From NCBI GenBank assembly GCA_014804785.1, contig JAAUZD010000047.1, positions 1-64,000 of the forward strand: 64,000 nucleotides of DNA, given 5' to 3'. The stretch comes from Lachnospiraceae bacterium. GTDB taxonomy: Bacteria > Bacillota > Clostridia > Lachnospirales > Lachnospiraceae. How positions within the stretch are numbered: the stretch's first letter is position 1; the number at the start of each line of letters is the position of its first letter. The position numbers and the translations under genes were made by a program. Positions 16,512 through 23,936 of the stretch are shown in pieces. The notes under the pieces are model-generated. The model saw only the letters and a program-made list of their open reading frames with translations, ran no database searches and had not been told where the DNA came from.

Positions 16512-16847
16512 ATGAATTACTATGAGATAGGACAACGTATACGTAAATATAGAAAGGCATATAATTTCTCTCAAGAACAATTAGCGGAGAAAGTTGGAAT
16601 ATCAACTACACATATGAGTCATATTGAAACTGGAAATACTAAATTAAGTCTTCCAGTTTTTGCTAAAATTGCTAATGTTTTATCAGTACAAACAGATGAA
16701 CTATTATACGATATTCCACAGATGAATAAAACTGTTATAAAACACGAGTTGACAGAAATAATAGATTCATGCTCTCAACAAGATATGTATATAATTTTAG
16801 ATGTACTAAGAACGCTCAAATCAGCATTAGAAAAATATAAAAATTAA
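16512..16847 (+). CDS. XRE-family transcriptional regulator
   Basis: A 111-aa repressor-type protein. The N-terminal helix-turn-helix reads IGQRIRKYRKAYNFSQEQLA then KVGISTTHMSHIETGNTKLS, the standard XRE pattern. The C-terminal 40 residues are helical and may mediate dimerisation. ATG 16512 is preferred, with AGGTGA 5 nt upstream; a GTG at 16503 is possible. It probably binds the TATAGGC/GCCTATA sites in its own promoter and represses or activates the divergent secreted-protein gene. It is AT-richer than the rep module. Confidence 0.88.
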   Translation: MNYYEIGQRIRKYRKAYNFSQEQLAEKVGISTTHMSHIETGNTKLSLPVFAKIANVLSVQTDELLYDIPQMNKTVIKHELTEIIDSCSQQDMYIILDVLRTLKSALEKYKN

Positions 16848-17094
16848 AAATATTTATTGATGTTGAAGTGTATCCTTATAGTTGTACATATTGATAACGG
16901 ACGTTCGCCCAGCCGACCCACCGCCCTGTTAGGAACCGTCGCTCTGGGCGTTCTGCTTTCGCAGAAACACTGTGTATTGATAAGGATAATCAAGGAAAAG
17001 GTAGATGTGAATACGAAAGGTTTTCTGGGCTTGCGTTAAAAAGAAAGGGAGATTCCAGTTGTTTATGTTGGAATCTCCTATGTCTCATAGGTGT
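16848..17094. other. Right-end structured region of the element
   Basis: No supported gene. An isolated GC-rich stretch at 16898-16970 forms CGCCCAG (16906-16912)/CTGGGCG (16944-16950) and TTCTGC-TTTC-GCAGAA (16951-16966). A further hairpin, GGAGATTCCA (17048-17057)/TGGAATCTCC (17069-17078), follows. A 60-codon ORF spans 16857-17039, but it has no clear ribosome binding site. It may be a structured RNA or terminator region. Confidence 0.4.
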
Positions 17095-17114
17095 TTGAAC
17101 ACGTAATTGAACAC
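17095..17114. repeat. Right pair of TTGAACAC repeats (candidate integrase arm sites)
   Basis: TTGAACACG (17095-17103) and TTGAACACC (17107-17115) mirror the pair at the left end (9912-9930), 60-70 nt inside the right att core. Confidence 0.6.
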
Positions 17115-17174
17115 CTTTATGATAGAGGTATGCTAGAAGCCTTTCTATATATAGGATTTGCGAAAGAGGAATGT

Positions 17175-17198
17175 GTTCAAGTCCCATCTTCCGCAGTG
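17175..17198 (+). repeat. attR core (copy of tRNA-Leu 3' end)
   Basis: An exact 24-bp copy of 9827-9850. Only the 3' end of the tRNA is present here, so this is not a tRNA gene. It marks the right border of the element. Confidence 0.92.
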
Positions 17199-17202
17199 AG
17201 AA

Positions 17203-17238
17203 AAGGAAACCTTGAGGATGTTAAGGTTTCCTTTTTTA
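17203..17238 (+). terminator. Original tRNA-Leu terminator
   Basis: AAGGAAACCTT (17203-17213) pairs with AAGGTTTCCTT (17223-17233), followed by a T-run. Before integration this would have followed tRNA-Leu. The element carries a close equivalent at 9861, which restores tRNA termination after insertion. Confidence 0.75.
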
Positions 17239-17318
17239 TACTGCATTTTAAACTTGTCTCTAATCTTATGAATATCCTCAATCGTAAAATCAGGGCTGAT
17301 AATCGGTTCTGCAATCAT
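17203..17318 (-). pseudogene. Small gene remnant beside attR
   Basis: On the minus strand, ATG 17318-17316 with GAGG upstream reads MIAEPIISPDFTIEDIHKIR, a typical small-protein N-terminus in these genomes (DFT-E-IH-IR pattern). It then runs into the terminator and attachment site with no proper end. It looks like the 5' fragment of a small antitoxin-like or regulatory gene lost next to the tRNA hotspot. Confidence 0.4.
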
Positions 17319-17466
17319 AATTATTCCTCACTTTTCAATAGTGCAGAAGGATTCCATATATCATTCCTTTGTTAACCCGAAACGGTTTGCACACCGCGAA
17401 ATTGCTCATTTTTAAAAAGTATGTTATGCTCAAATCAACATATCTTGTGTTATGGAGGTGATTGCA

Positions 17467-17925
17467 ATGGGAAAAGCGACTTTTTATTATAAGCAGTCTA
17501 ATGCGCCTGCACCAAACAAACCCAATCATATAGGTTCTACCATTCTGATTAATTATAATGGTCAGGTATTACTTGAGTCACGAAAAGACAGTAATAGATG
17601 GGCATTTATTGGTGGTGGATTATTTCTCAATGAGACGTTATTGGAATGTGTGAAAAGAGAAGCTTTTGAAGAAACAGGAATTATACTATCTGATGAAGAT
17701 ATTAAATTCTGTAAATTATATGATGACCCATCTATCATTATTGCATATCCGGATGGCAACGTTATTAGGTCTATAATGGCTTTATATACAACCACTCTTA
17801 AAAAAATGCCCGATTTAAAATGCAGTGAAGAGTCAACTGAACTTAAGTTTTTTTCAAAGGAAGAATTGAAAAGAATAAAAATAGTGGAAACTCATATACC
17901 CATTTTAGTTGATTATTTTATGTAA
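17467..17925 (+). CDS. NUDIX hydrolase
   Basis: A 152-aa NUDIX-family pyrophosphatase. The Nudix box is visible as GGGLFLNETLLECVKREAFE followed by ETGI (G-x5-E-x7-REUxEExGU), near residues 53-76. ATG 17467 is chosen because GGAGGTGATT ends 4 nt upstream. The N-terminus GKATFYYKQSNAPAPNKPN is not diagnostic, and the substrate is unknown. It stands alone between the tRNA hotspot and a toxin-antitoxin pair. Confidence 0.9.
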   Translation: MGKATFYYKQSNAPAPNKPNHIGSTILINYNGQVLLESRKDSNRWAFIGGGLFLNETLLECVKREAFEETGIILSDEDIKFCKLYDDPSIIIAYPDGNVIRSIMALYTTTLKKMPDLKCSEESTELKFFSKEELKRIKIVETHIPILVDYFM

Positions 17926-18185
17926 AAGTTCAATCTCAACACGAAAGTAGGACTTTTAGTTACACTATAAAGATGATGTGCTGGAAAGCCCCTTTCTATC
18001 CGCTATCCGCATGATTTTACAGTTTGGATTGTTTGGAATAAAGAAAAATGCTATAATTTAATATAAGAATAGGATAAAATATAAGCAGGAAAGTTAATTT
18101 ATTTATTGATGGTGGAAGATTTGATTTAAAATCGAAGTAGGGATACCAAAACAGATTTAAAGAATAGATTTGTAGGAGATGCGTT

Positions 18186-18410
18186 ATGACAGCAATCAGA
18201 CAAGAAGCAGTACAAATGTTGGAGAAAGTACCAGAAGATAAATTAAGCTATGTAATTCAGATTATGCAAGGAGTGAATGGTCTTTTGGGAATGCCCGAAA
18301 CAAAAGCCAAAAGTAGCATAGATCTTGAACAGTTTATTATGCCGGCAACGGAACGAGGACAGGATGCAGATAACTATATAAGGGAGCTGAGAGATAATGA
18401 CAGAATTTAA
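18186..18410 (+). CDS. Antitoxin-like protein upstream of PIN toxin
   Basis: A 74-aa protein beginning with a helical segment (EAVQMLEKVPEDKLSYVIQI) and ending with an acidic tail (ERGQDADNYIRELRDNDRI). This is a common antitoxin type paired with PIN toxins in Clostridia. GGAG sits 7 nt before the ATG, and its stop overlaps the PIN start by 14 nt, a typical coupled toxin-antitoxin layout. It is probably intact, although its partner is broken. Confidence 0.75.
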   Translation: MTAIRQEAVQMLEKVPEDKLSYVIQIMQGVNGLLGMPETKAKSSIDLEQFIMPATERGQDADNYIRELRDNDRI

Positions 18411-18741
18411 GAGAGTCTTTGTTGATACTGCGCCAATTATTTATTATCTAGAAAACAGTGCTTTATATGTGGATTTGATAAAGAAATTTTTTACAAAGTG
18501 TCTTGAGGAAAATATTCAGATAGTAACTTCTGCCATTACCATTGAGGAGTATCTCGTGCTTCCATATGTAAGTGGAAAGGTGGAACTTGCGGATAATTTC
18601 AAAAGATTTATTGAATATATGAATATAAAGGTGGTAGATATTGATTCTAATATTGCAGAGCAAGGAGCAAAGATAAGAGGGAAGTATAAGCATTTTTTTT
18701 TTGCACGTACAACGTGTCAGCCCGTCTGGTCTTATGACTAA
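18397..18741 (+). pseudogene. Truncated PIN-domain toxin (VapC-like)
   Basis: A 114-aa reading frame beginning RVFVDTAPIIYYLE, the first acidic motif of a PIN-domain RNase. SAITIEEYLVLPY carries the second (Glu). After GAKIRGKYKH the frame runs through a T10 tract (18692-18701) and ends in unrelated residues (TTCQPVWSYD). The distal acidic motif (usually MDA.QLA … TND) is missing; a weak trace, LMTNANQ, is readable in another frame. I infer a frameshift plus loss at the homopolymer, making the RNase inactive. A sequencing error in T10 is possible. Confidence 0.75.
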
Positions 18742-20258
18742 TGCCAATCAGGTACATTCCCAAAATCGGCAACTATTCCGGTAATACAGGTATCTTCATA
18801 CATGGTTCCGGGATATACGTCCTCTATTACAAATTTAAATGTTACTTCCGAGCCGTTTGCTACCCTGATATCACCTTGAGGTATGGTAAAATATTGGGGA
18901 TTTATGGTGTCCTCAAGCGCAAGTCGAGCGTAGGGCTGGTCGTAAACATACATCATAAGAGTTTTTACCCTGCCGTTTTCCTGCCAAACTTGATCATTTC
19001 TGGCGTAGCCGTTTACGATACAAATCTGCGTATAATCTATATATCCATCATCACCATACCCATAACTTCCTCCCCTTAAAATACGATTTCCGCTCGACTC
19101 TACAAGGCTTCCGGAAAATATAATCTGGTCATAAACGATATATTCTCCAATTCCAACACCTTCTGCTCCCTCTGCCCATGCAAATTCTCTGTTTTCACGG
19201 ACGACATTGTCAGCACAGTAACGGTCTGAAGCAGAAGCCAGCTCCGACGAAGCGGTTGCCTGATTAGCAAAGGCATTGATATGACACCATTTACTGCAGC
19301 CAGGCGACTGCCAGTCCTCAAAACCATAATTGGGCGCATCCGGCGTTTCCTCAAAGCTACACCACATATCAGAACTCCAATCGTCATATGTACCTCCAAG
19401 CTCTCCATAAAAAAAGCTTCCTATTTCCGGAGTTAAGAGCAATGGCTCTGAAGGCACATTAATCTGAGTCGTCACAGGATATTCCATTTTAATCCCATTT
19501 GCTGCTGCGTATGCTTCTACTTCCTTACCGGTTTCTTCTCTGCTCCATTCCACAAAAAAAAGCATTTCATCTCTGCAGCCGTCAAAGGCATCCTTTTCAA
19601 TGATTGCATCTCCCGACCAGAAATTAACCCGGGTAAGCTGTGCATTTCCTGCAAATGCCCGCTCTCCAATTTTTTCCATAAACCATGCAGAATAATTTTG
19701 ATCGTGCAGATTGCAGTTTTCAAATGCGTTAGCCTTCACCTCTTTCAAATTATGGCATTGTGAAAGATTAATATTTTCAATATCTGTATTCCTGAAAGCG
19801 CTATTTCCGATCACTTCAACAGTTTCAGGAATTTGTACACTTTTCAATTTGATATTCTCAAAGGCATGGTCGCCTATCTCTAAAACGGGACATCCGCCCA
19901 GTGTATCAGGAATTTTTATTTCTCCATGTATGGGCATATTTTCTTGCAAAGAATTCTCATATTCCGCTTGCAGTCCGGTAATTATTGCACTGTTATCATC
20001 AATTATATAAGTAAACATATCCTGTTCCGTGGCGTCTGACATAGAGTCTGTTTCATTTTCACCTTGCTCATGATCTTCCCCGGCTGCAGTCTTGTCCAAC
20101 GCACCTTCGTCTGATGCTTCCTCACGCGCTGCTTCTGTATCCTGCGGTCCTGCGTTTTCCATTTCTGTAGAAAGAGCGTCTTCAGCTGTTTGTGCACAGC
20201 CATAGATGCTAAATGCTAAAATTATAGTTGTACATATACTTATAAGCTGTTTCCGCAT
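18738..20258 (-). CDS. Lipoprotein with LRR_5 repeats and NADase-type glycan-binding domain
   Basis: A 506-aa surface lipoprotein. A signal peptide ends in the lipobox-like IYGC (Cys about 21), then an acidic, Thr/Glu-rich linker to residue 80. Residues about 110-250 carry BspA-like leucine-rich repeats (LEIGDHAFENIKLKSVQIPE, VEVIGNSAFRNTDIENINLS). The C-terminal about 200 residues resemble the discoidin-like NADase-type glycan-binding domain (ATASSELAS…YCADNVV, GIGEYIVYD, MMYVYDQPYARL). ATG 20258 behind GAAAGAGGGAT is preferred to the upstream in-frame start at 20294. It probably binds host or bacterial glycans. Its 3' end overlaps the broken PIN frame by 4 nt. Confidence 0.85.
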   Translation of the reverse strand: MRKQLISICTTIILAFSIYGCAQTAEDALSTEMENAGPQDTEAAREEASDEGALDKTAAGEDHEQGENETDSMSDATEQDMFTYIIDDNSAIITGLQAEYENSLQENMPIHGEIKIPDTLGGCPVLEIGDHAFENIKLKSVQIPETVEVIGNSAFRNTDIENINLSQCHNLKEVKANAFENCNLHDQNYSAWFMEKIGERAFAGNAQLTRVNFWSGDAIIEKDAFDGCRDEMLFFVEWSREETGKEVEAYAAANGIKMEYPVTTQINVPSEPLLLTPEIGSFFYGELGGTYDDWSSDMWCSFEETPDAPNYGFEDWQSPGCSKWCHINAFANQATASSELASASDRYCADNVVRENREFAWAEGAEGVGIGEYIVYDQIIFSGSLVESSGNRILRGGSYGYGDDGYIDYTQICIVNGYARNDQVWQENGRVKTLMMYVYDQPYARLALEDTINPQYFTIPQGDIRVANGSEVTFKFVIEDVYPGTMYEDTCITGIVADFGNVPDWH

Positions 20259-20550
20259 AAATTTATCCCTCTTTCCCTGTATATATGATAACATGGGTTT
20301 GCATCATTTTTTTTAAAATGGTTGATTATCTCAAAAAAGCCTTGATTTACGGGCATACACGCAGGATTTCAAGCTGAATTTACTACCAATTTACTACTTT
20401 TGAGGGAAAGAGCCTTGCTACGAAAGTTCTTCCTACTATCTACAATGCCGGAAATGTTCATTTTGCCAAACTTCCGCAAAAGAAAAACGCCGCAACCTTA
20501 AAAAGATTGCAACGCTTCTTAGTTCCTATTTAATTTTAGCCGGACAGTGA
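20259..20550. other. Intergenic stretch with recombination-like remnant
   Basis: No gene is seen. TTTACTACCAATTTACTACTTTTGA-type tandem repeats lie at 20379-20402, next to a small GC-rich inverted segment at 20487-20517 (GCCGCAACCTT/AAGATTGCAACG). The sequence context suggests leftover from an excised mobile element, but no boundary can be proven. Confidence 0.3.
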
Positions 20551-20910
20551 TTATTCTCTCTCACCCTCAACCTCTGCAATCTCCCGTGCCGTGGCGGTGA
20601 CTATCCGTATCCCCGTATCGCTCATATCGTCCAGCAGAGCGTCAAGCTGCCGCCGCTGGGTATTCTTCCCGGCAGGCTGTTCCAAAAGGAATTAATCTAC
20701 CGAGATGTTGTAACGCAGCATAAGCTCAAAGAATATCTGTAAGCTGGGATGCTGCCCCTTGTTCTCAATATTCGCAAGATAGCGCGGCGATATAAACATT
20801 TCGTCGCTCACCTTTTTTCGGCTTTCCTTGCGCCCTTTCCGGGCTGTCTTGATTGCTTCCCCAAAAGCCTTAAAGTCATATCGTGGTACTGGTCTTTTTG
20901 CTATATTCAT
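20551..20910 (-). pseudogene. XRE-family regulator interrupted by an in-frame stop
   Basis: Reading from ATG 20910 gives PRYDFKAFGEAIKTARKGRK and MFISPRYLANIENKGQHPSL, a clear XRE helix-turn-helix, to residue 72 (NISVD). There a TAA (20692-20694) stands where related proteins have a Gln codon (CAA). The same frame continues after the stop with FLLEQPAGKNTQRRQLDALL and IRIVTATAREIAEVEGE to a second stop at 20551, the usual family ending. This is therefore a single nonsense mutation. A 72-aa HTH-only protein might still be made. It is higher in GC than its neighbours, suggesting a conjugative-element origin. Confidence 0.75.
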
Positions 20911-21123
20911 TCACCCTATTACATTTTACTGTTCATCTTTCCTTTTGGATATGTTTACATAGTTCTATTAGTTAAACAAAATAGTTCCCTAATACGTCAT
21001 ACTACTTTTCGGAAAAGTGAAATTTGGGTAGAAGTTCAATCATATGGATTGACAAGAGCAATGTTGTGAATTATAATATTACTGCTGTTATATAACGTAA
21101 ATAATAAAACAGGAGGGAGAATT

Positions 21124-21696
21124 ATGCCGCCAAAACCTAAAATCACAAAAAATATGGTTATTGACGCTGCCTTTGAGGTTGCCCGTGAAGCAGGTGGGGA
21201 AAACATCAATGCAAGGACTGTTGCCAAAAAGCTTAATTGTTCAACACAGCCTGTTATGTACCACTTTGCGACGATTGAGGAATTAAAAAAAGCTGTCTAT
21301 GCAAAATTGGATTGGTATCATGCAGAATATTTGATGAAGATTGAAGAACCACAGAAAGGAGCTATGCTTGGAATCGGAATAAACTATATTCGATTTGCGG
21401 TTGAAGAACCAAACTTATTCCGCTTTCTATTTCAATCGGGTTTTGTAGTTGAGAACAATCTGCTTGAAATGATTGACTCACCAGAACTTGTACCTGTTAT
21501 TTCTGCAATGCAGAAAGCAATAGGCATGAATATTGAGCAGACAAAAAAGGTTTTTTTATCAATTTCTCTATTTGCCCATGGATATGCAAGTATCATAGCC
21601 AACAATTCATTAGAGTATGATGAAGAACTCATAAAATCTCATTTAGAACGGGCTTACAGAGGGGCAATATTAGCCGCACAGGAGGAAATGAAATGA
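21124..21696 (+). CDS. TetR/AcrR family transcriptional regulator
   Basis: A 190-aa regulator. The N-terminal helix-turn-helix is clear: ITKNMVIDAAFEVAREAGGE, then NARTVAKKLNCSTQPVMYHF. The C-terminal part (IRFAVEEPNLFRFLFQSGF) resembles the WHG-type ligand domain. AGGAGGGAGAATT precedes the ATG. Its stop overlaps the start of the following protease gene (ATGA), so it probably controls that gene. Confidence 0.9.
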   Translation: MPPKPKITKNMVIDAAFEVAREAGGENINARTVAKKLNCSTQPVMYHFATIEELKKAVYAKLDWYHAEYLMKIEEPQKGAMLGIGINYIRFAVEEPNLFRFLFQSGFVVENNLLEMIDSPELVPVISAMQKAIGMNIEQTKKVFLSISLFAHGYASIIANNSLEYDEELIKSHLERAYRGAILAAQEEMK

Positions 21697-22372
21697 AAAA
21701 TCAGCAAATTATGAGTAATAACAAAAAAAGTGTTGTTCTCACACTCATAGGTATAACAGTAATGATACTGTTGACTTTAACGAAAGTTGTTCCGTCCTCG
21801 ACAATAGCAGGATATTCCGTATTTGTGGGATAGCGTTTTTCTTTATAGTGGAAGCTGTCAACAAAACGCGAGGTGCCGAATCGGGTTTGCGTTTCGATAC
21901 GATTGCGGCGGATTTCAAAAAGCCGGGTGTGCTTCTTTTGGTGTTGCTACCGAGTGTGAGTGGTATTGCAGCGCTTGTTGTAGGAAATATGATTTTCGGC
22001 GGAGAATTTGTTGCCCATGTAATGGGACGGACGAGTTCTATACTGTCTTTTGATAAGACAGCATTATTGATAGGTCAAGTTATCATTGCAGCATTTGGAG
22101 AAGAAATTGCGTATCGAGGTTTCTTCTTTGGAAAATCCTCAAAAATATTTCCGATTTGGGTTAGTGCAGTGGTATCATCCGCTGTTTTTGCTGCTGGACA
22201 TATTGCTACAGGAAACATAGGGATTGTAGCTTATGACATTGCCGGCGTATTCATTGACAGCTTGATTTTCTCGGTGATTTATCAAAAATCCGAGAATTGC
22301 GTTATCAGCACCTTTTCACACATCCTCGGAAACGCAATATCCCTTGTTGCCGTGTTTGTATTCTTGCAATAA
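21693..22372 (+). pseudogene. CPBP-family membrane protease with 1-nt frameshift
   Basis: Starting at ATG 21693 (Shine-Dalgarno GGAGGAA inside the TetR gene), the frame encodes SVVLTLIGITVMILLTL and stops at TAG 21831. The next frame continues without a break (IAFFFIVEAVNKTRGAESGL) to 22372. One extra G in the GGG run at 21827-21829 would join the two into a 226-aa protein. The downstream part has the CPBP/Abi protease motifs EEIAYRGFFFG, FAAGHI and FSHILGN. These membrane proteases can process prenylated peptides or give bacteriocin self-immunity. It is a frameshift pseudogene or a base-calling error; a shorter product from GTG 21848 is possible but would lack the first helix. Confidence 0.8.
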
Positions 22373-22415
22373 AATTGCATTAAAGTTGCATCATTTTTAC
22401 CAGCCTTTTTTGAAA

Positions 22416-22444
22416 TTGTGTACACACTAAAAATAAGTTATAAT
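22416..22444 (+). promoter_or_regulatory. Promoter of small membrane protein gene
   Basis: TTGTGT (22416-22421), a 17-nt spacer and TATAAT (22439-22444). The surrounding 58 bp resemble the promoter and leader at 60695-60755. Confidence 0.65.
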
Positions 22445-22480
22445 AGAGCTGATAAATTGAAATTTGAGGAGGTTGGTATA

Positions 22481-22804
22481 TTGGTTGGAAGAATAATAGG
22501 CTTGGTAAGTTTCTTATTATGTGCTTTTCCTTTTTATGTTATAAGTATTTATAATAAGGATAGTAGTGAGCCTATTAATTTTTGGAGTGGAGATACCTCA
22601 CTAAAAGATAAGGTTAAGGACATAAAGGGCTATAATACTGAAATGGCTGGATTATATAAAAAATGTGCGTTTTTTTTCTTATTGACTGGGATTTTATGGG
22701 CAGTCTTTCCTATTGCTGGAATTGTTTTATTCGTGTTTGATTGCTCGGTTGGAATTTATTTAGCATATCGGGTTTATAAGGGGATTTTGGCAAGATATTC
22801 GTAG
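22481..22804 (+). CDS. Small two-TM membrane protein, unknown
   Basis: A 107-aa protein with hydrophobic segments at residues about 3-22 (IIGLVSFLLCAFPFYVI) and 65-95, separated by a polar loop containing INFWSGDTSLKDKVKDI. The TTG start at 22481 is chosen because GAGGAGG (22466-22472) lies 8 nt upstream and good promoter elements precede it; an in-frame ATG at 22418 overlaps the promoter and is unlikely. This looks like a recurrent Firmicute hypothetical family. Its function is unknown. Confidence 0.65.
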   Translation: MVGRIIGLVSFLLCAFPFYVISIYNKDSSEPINFWSGDTSLKDKVKDIKGYNTEMAGLYKKCAFFFLLTGILWAVFPIAGIVLFVFDCSVGIYLAYRVYKGILARYS

Positions 22805-22965
22805 CTTCCAATTTGACAGTAAATAGGAAAACCGGAATTTATAAGGGGTAATGCGCGTGAGAAAGATATATCTTGGATTAAGTATGTTGTTTTTTAGTTC
22901 TCTATTTTTCCGTGAAAAATAGAAATACCTGTCATGTTGAAAACAAACGGAGGAGGATGCTTGTA

Positions 22966-23373
22966 GTGAATAAAAAAATTATCATATCGTGTTTGTTAAT
23001 TATTAGTTTGATTACTATGATGATGATATATAAGAACAATACTATGGATAAAGCAACTGATGCTATAGATAAAGCAGCTGATGCTATAGAAATTAATGTT
23101 GAAGGGTTTGAAATAAAATATATACCTCAAAATAGAAGTTTAACAGTTGAAGATTTTCAAAATATTGAATTAGGAGTATCTATAGATGAAATAGAGGAAA
23201 AAATCGGAGAACCAGATGTATGGCTCGGAAGTGGTATACTACATCCGGTATATATTCTGGATGATGGAAGAGCTGTAGCATGCTATTTCTCACAATTTTA
23301 TACTTGTAAAGATTTAAAAGAATTAATTGTTTATAAGGGGAATAATGTAGATTATGTTTTAAAAGAAAAGTAA
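22966..23373 (+). CDS. Exported protein with BamE/SmpA-like domain
   Basis: A 135-aa protein from GTG 22966 (AGGAGG 9 nt upstream). An N-terminal hydrophobic segment (IIISCLLIISLITMMMIY) anchors or exports it, followed by a duplicated DKATDAIDKAADAIE helix. The C-terminal 75 residues, FQNIELGVSIDEIEEKIGEP followed by hydrophobic strands, have the G-x-S-x-x-E-V/I-x-x-x-x-G-x-P pattern of SmpA/OmlA/BamE-like domains common in Gram-positive lipoproteins. The function is unknown. A 23-nt leader motif upstream is repeated before the kinase-like gene at 23937. Confidence 0.65.
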   Translation: MNKKIIISCLLIISLITMMMIYKNNTMDKATDAIDKAADAIEINVEGFEIKYIPQNRSLTVEDFQNIELGVSIDEIEEKIGEPDVWLGSGILHPVYILDDGRAVACYFSQFYTCKDLKELIVYKGNNVDYVLKEK

Positions 23374-23376
23374 TGA

Positions 23377-23468
23377 ATACTTATTGTCTCCATAATTTGA
23401 ATCTCATATTCTGGGATTTTCCTATCGCGCTCTGTCCAGTATGTTTCGAACCCTAAATTTTCATAAAA
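23377..23468 (-). pseudogene. C-terminal remnant of a GNAT-type acetyltransferase
   Basis: The minus strand reads FYENLGFETYWTERDRKIPE followed by YEIQIMET, the usual ending of a GNAT N-acetyltransferase, with no upstream catalytic domain. It is a short relic within a gene-poor interval. Confidence 0.4.
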
Positions 23469-23631
23469 ATTTATTGTATTTTTTTACATGTTTTTTTGCT
23501 TTTCGCACATTCATTTTTTAAATTTTGTTAATTTTTTTGCCAAAGATTTTCATCTATGCTATTATACTAATAAGAGTACCGTGTTGCAGGGTGGGCTGAC
23601 CCGATATTCCTATGGAATGGAGGTGATGCCT

Positions 23632-23703
23632 ATGAAAAATCATTTTGATTTTAAGGATATGCTGACTTTTGGCATTACTTACATTCGTATTTACGTTTTG
23701 TAG
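23632..23703 (+). CDS. Candidate type I toxin-like small ORF
   Basis: A 23-codon ORF (MKNHFDFKDMLTFGITYIRI…) behind GGAGGTG, 6 nt from the ATG. The surrounding layout resembles holin-like/TxpA-type type I toxin loci: a short peptide gene, then two hairpins (CCACCCC/GGGGTGG and CCCAC/GTGGG) with a T-run. The peptide is less hydrophobic than functional toxins and may be truncated. An antisense RNA promoter could not be confirmed. Confidence 0.35.
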   Translation: MKNHFDFKDMLTFGITYIRIYVL

Positions 23704-23722
23704 GTAACGCTACATAGAAAAA

Positions 23723-23800
23723 CCACCCCTAACTTTGGCGAGCGATGGGGTGGAATTTCTACTCATAAACTTGTCAACCCACCTTGTGGGCGGCTACTCT
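23723..23800. terminator. Tandem hairpins after the small ORF
   Basis: CCACCCC (23723-23729) pairs with GGGGTGG (23747-23753). CCCAC-CTT-GTGGG (23778-23790) is followed by TCTTTTT. The pair could terminate the small transcript and a converging antisense RNA. Confidence 0.55.
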
Positions 23801-23936
23801 TTTTAATTTAAGTATAATGTTTTTGCCTAAAATGTCAAGGAATAATTCGTCCTCAGCGTTTGATTAGGATTAAAGTCATGTTGAAAACAAATGGAGGGGT
23901 AAAGTATCATAACCCTCCACAAAATTGGGAGGCAAA

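Larger units (their letters stand above)
9827..17198. mobile_element. Integrated mobilizable element in tRNA-Leu (about 7.35 kb)
   Basis: The borders are the 24-bp direct repeats at 9827-9850 and 17175-17198. Contents are an integrase next to the tRNA, a Rep/relaxase-like HUH protein with a P-loop domain, an FtsK/TcpA-type translocase, two small proteins, an XRE regulator, a structured noncoding region, a secreted terminal-repeat protein and a divergent XRE regulator. Most genes are on the minus strand, reading towards the integrase. No type IV secretion genes, VirB4 or classical relaxase are visible, so it is more likely an integrative mobilizable element, or a self-replicating integrated plasmid, than a complete ICE. 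The int-rep-FtsK plan resembles actinomycete AICEs and small Firmicute IMEs. Confidence 0.88.

Noticed and set aside
16857-17039. A 60-codon ORF in the right end of the element
   Set aside because: It has no clear Shine-Dalgarno and lies across GC-rich hairpins, so it is treated as a structured noncoding region.
17175-17198. A second tRNA-Leu gene
   Set aside because: Only the T-loop and 3' acceptor strand are present, with no anticodon or 5' arm. It is the right attachment repeat.
17091-17375. A 94-codon plus-strand ORF spanning the right end of the element
   Set aside because: It runs through the attR core and the terminator hairpin, with no domain or start signal.
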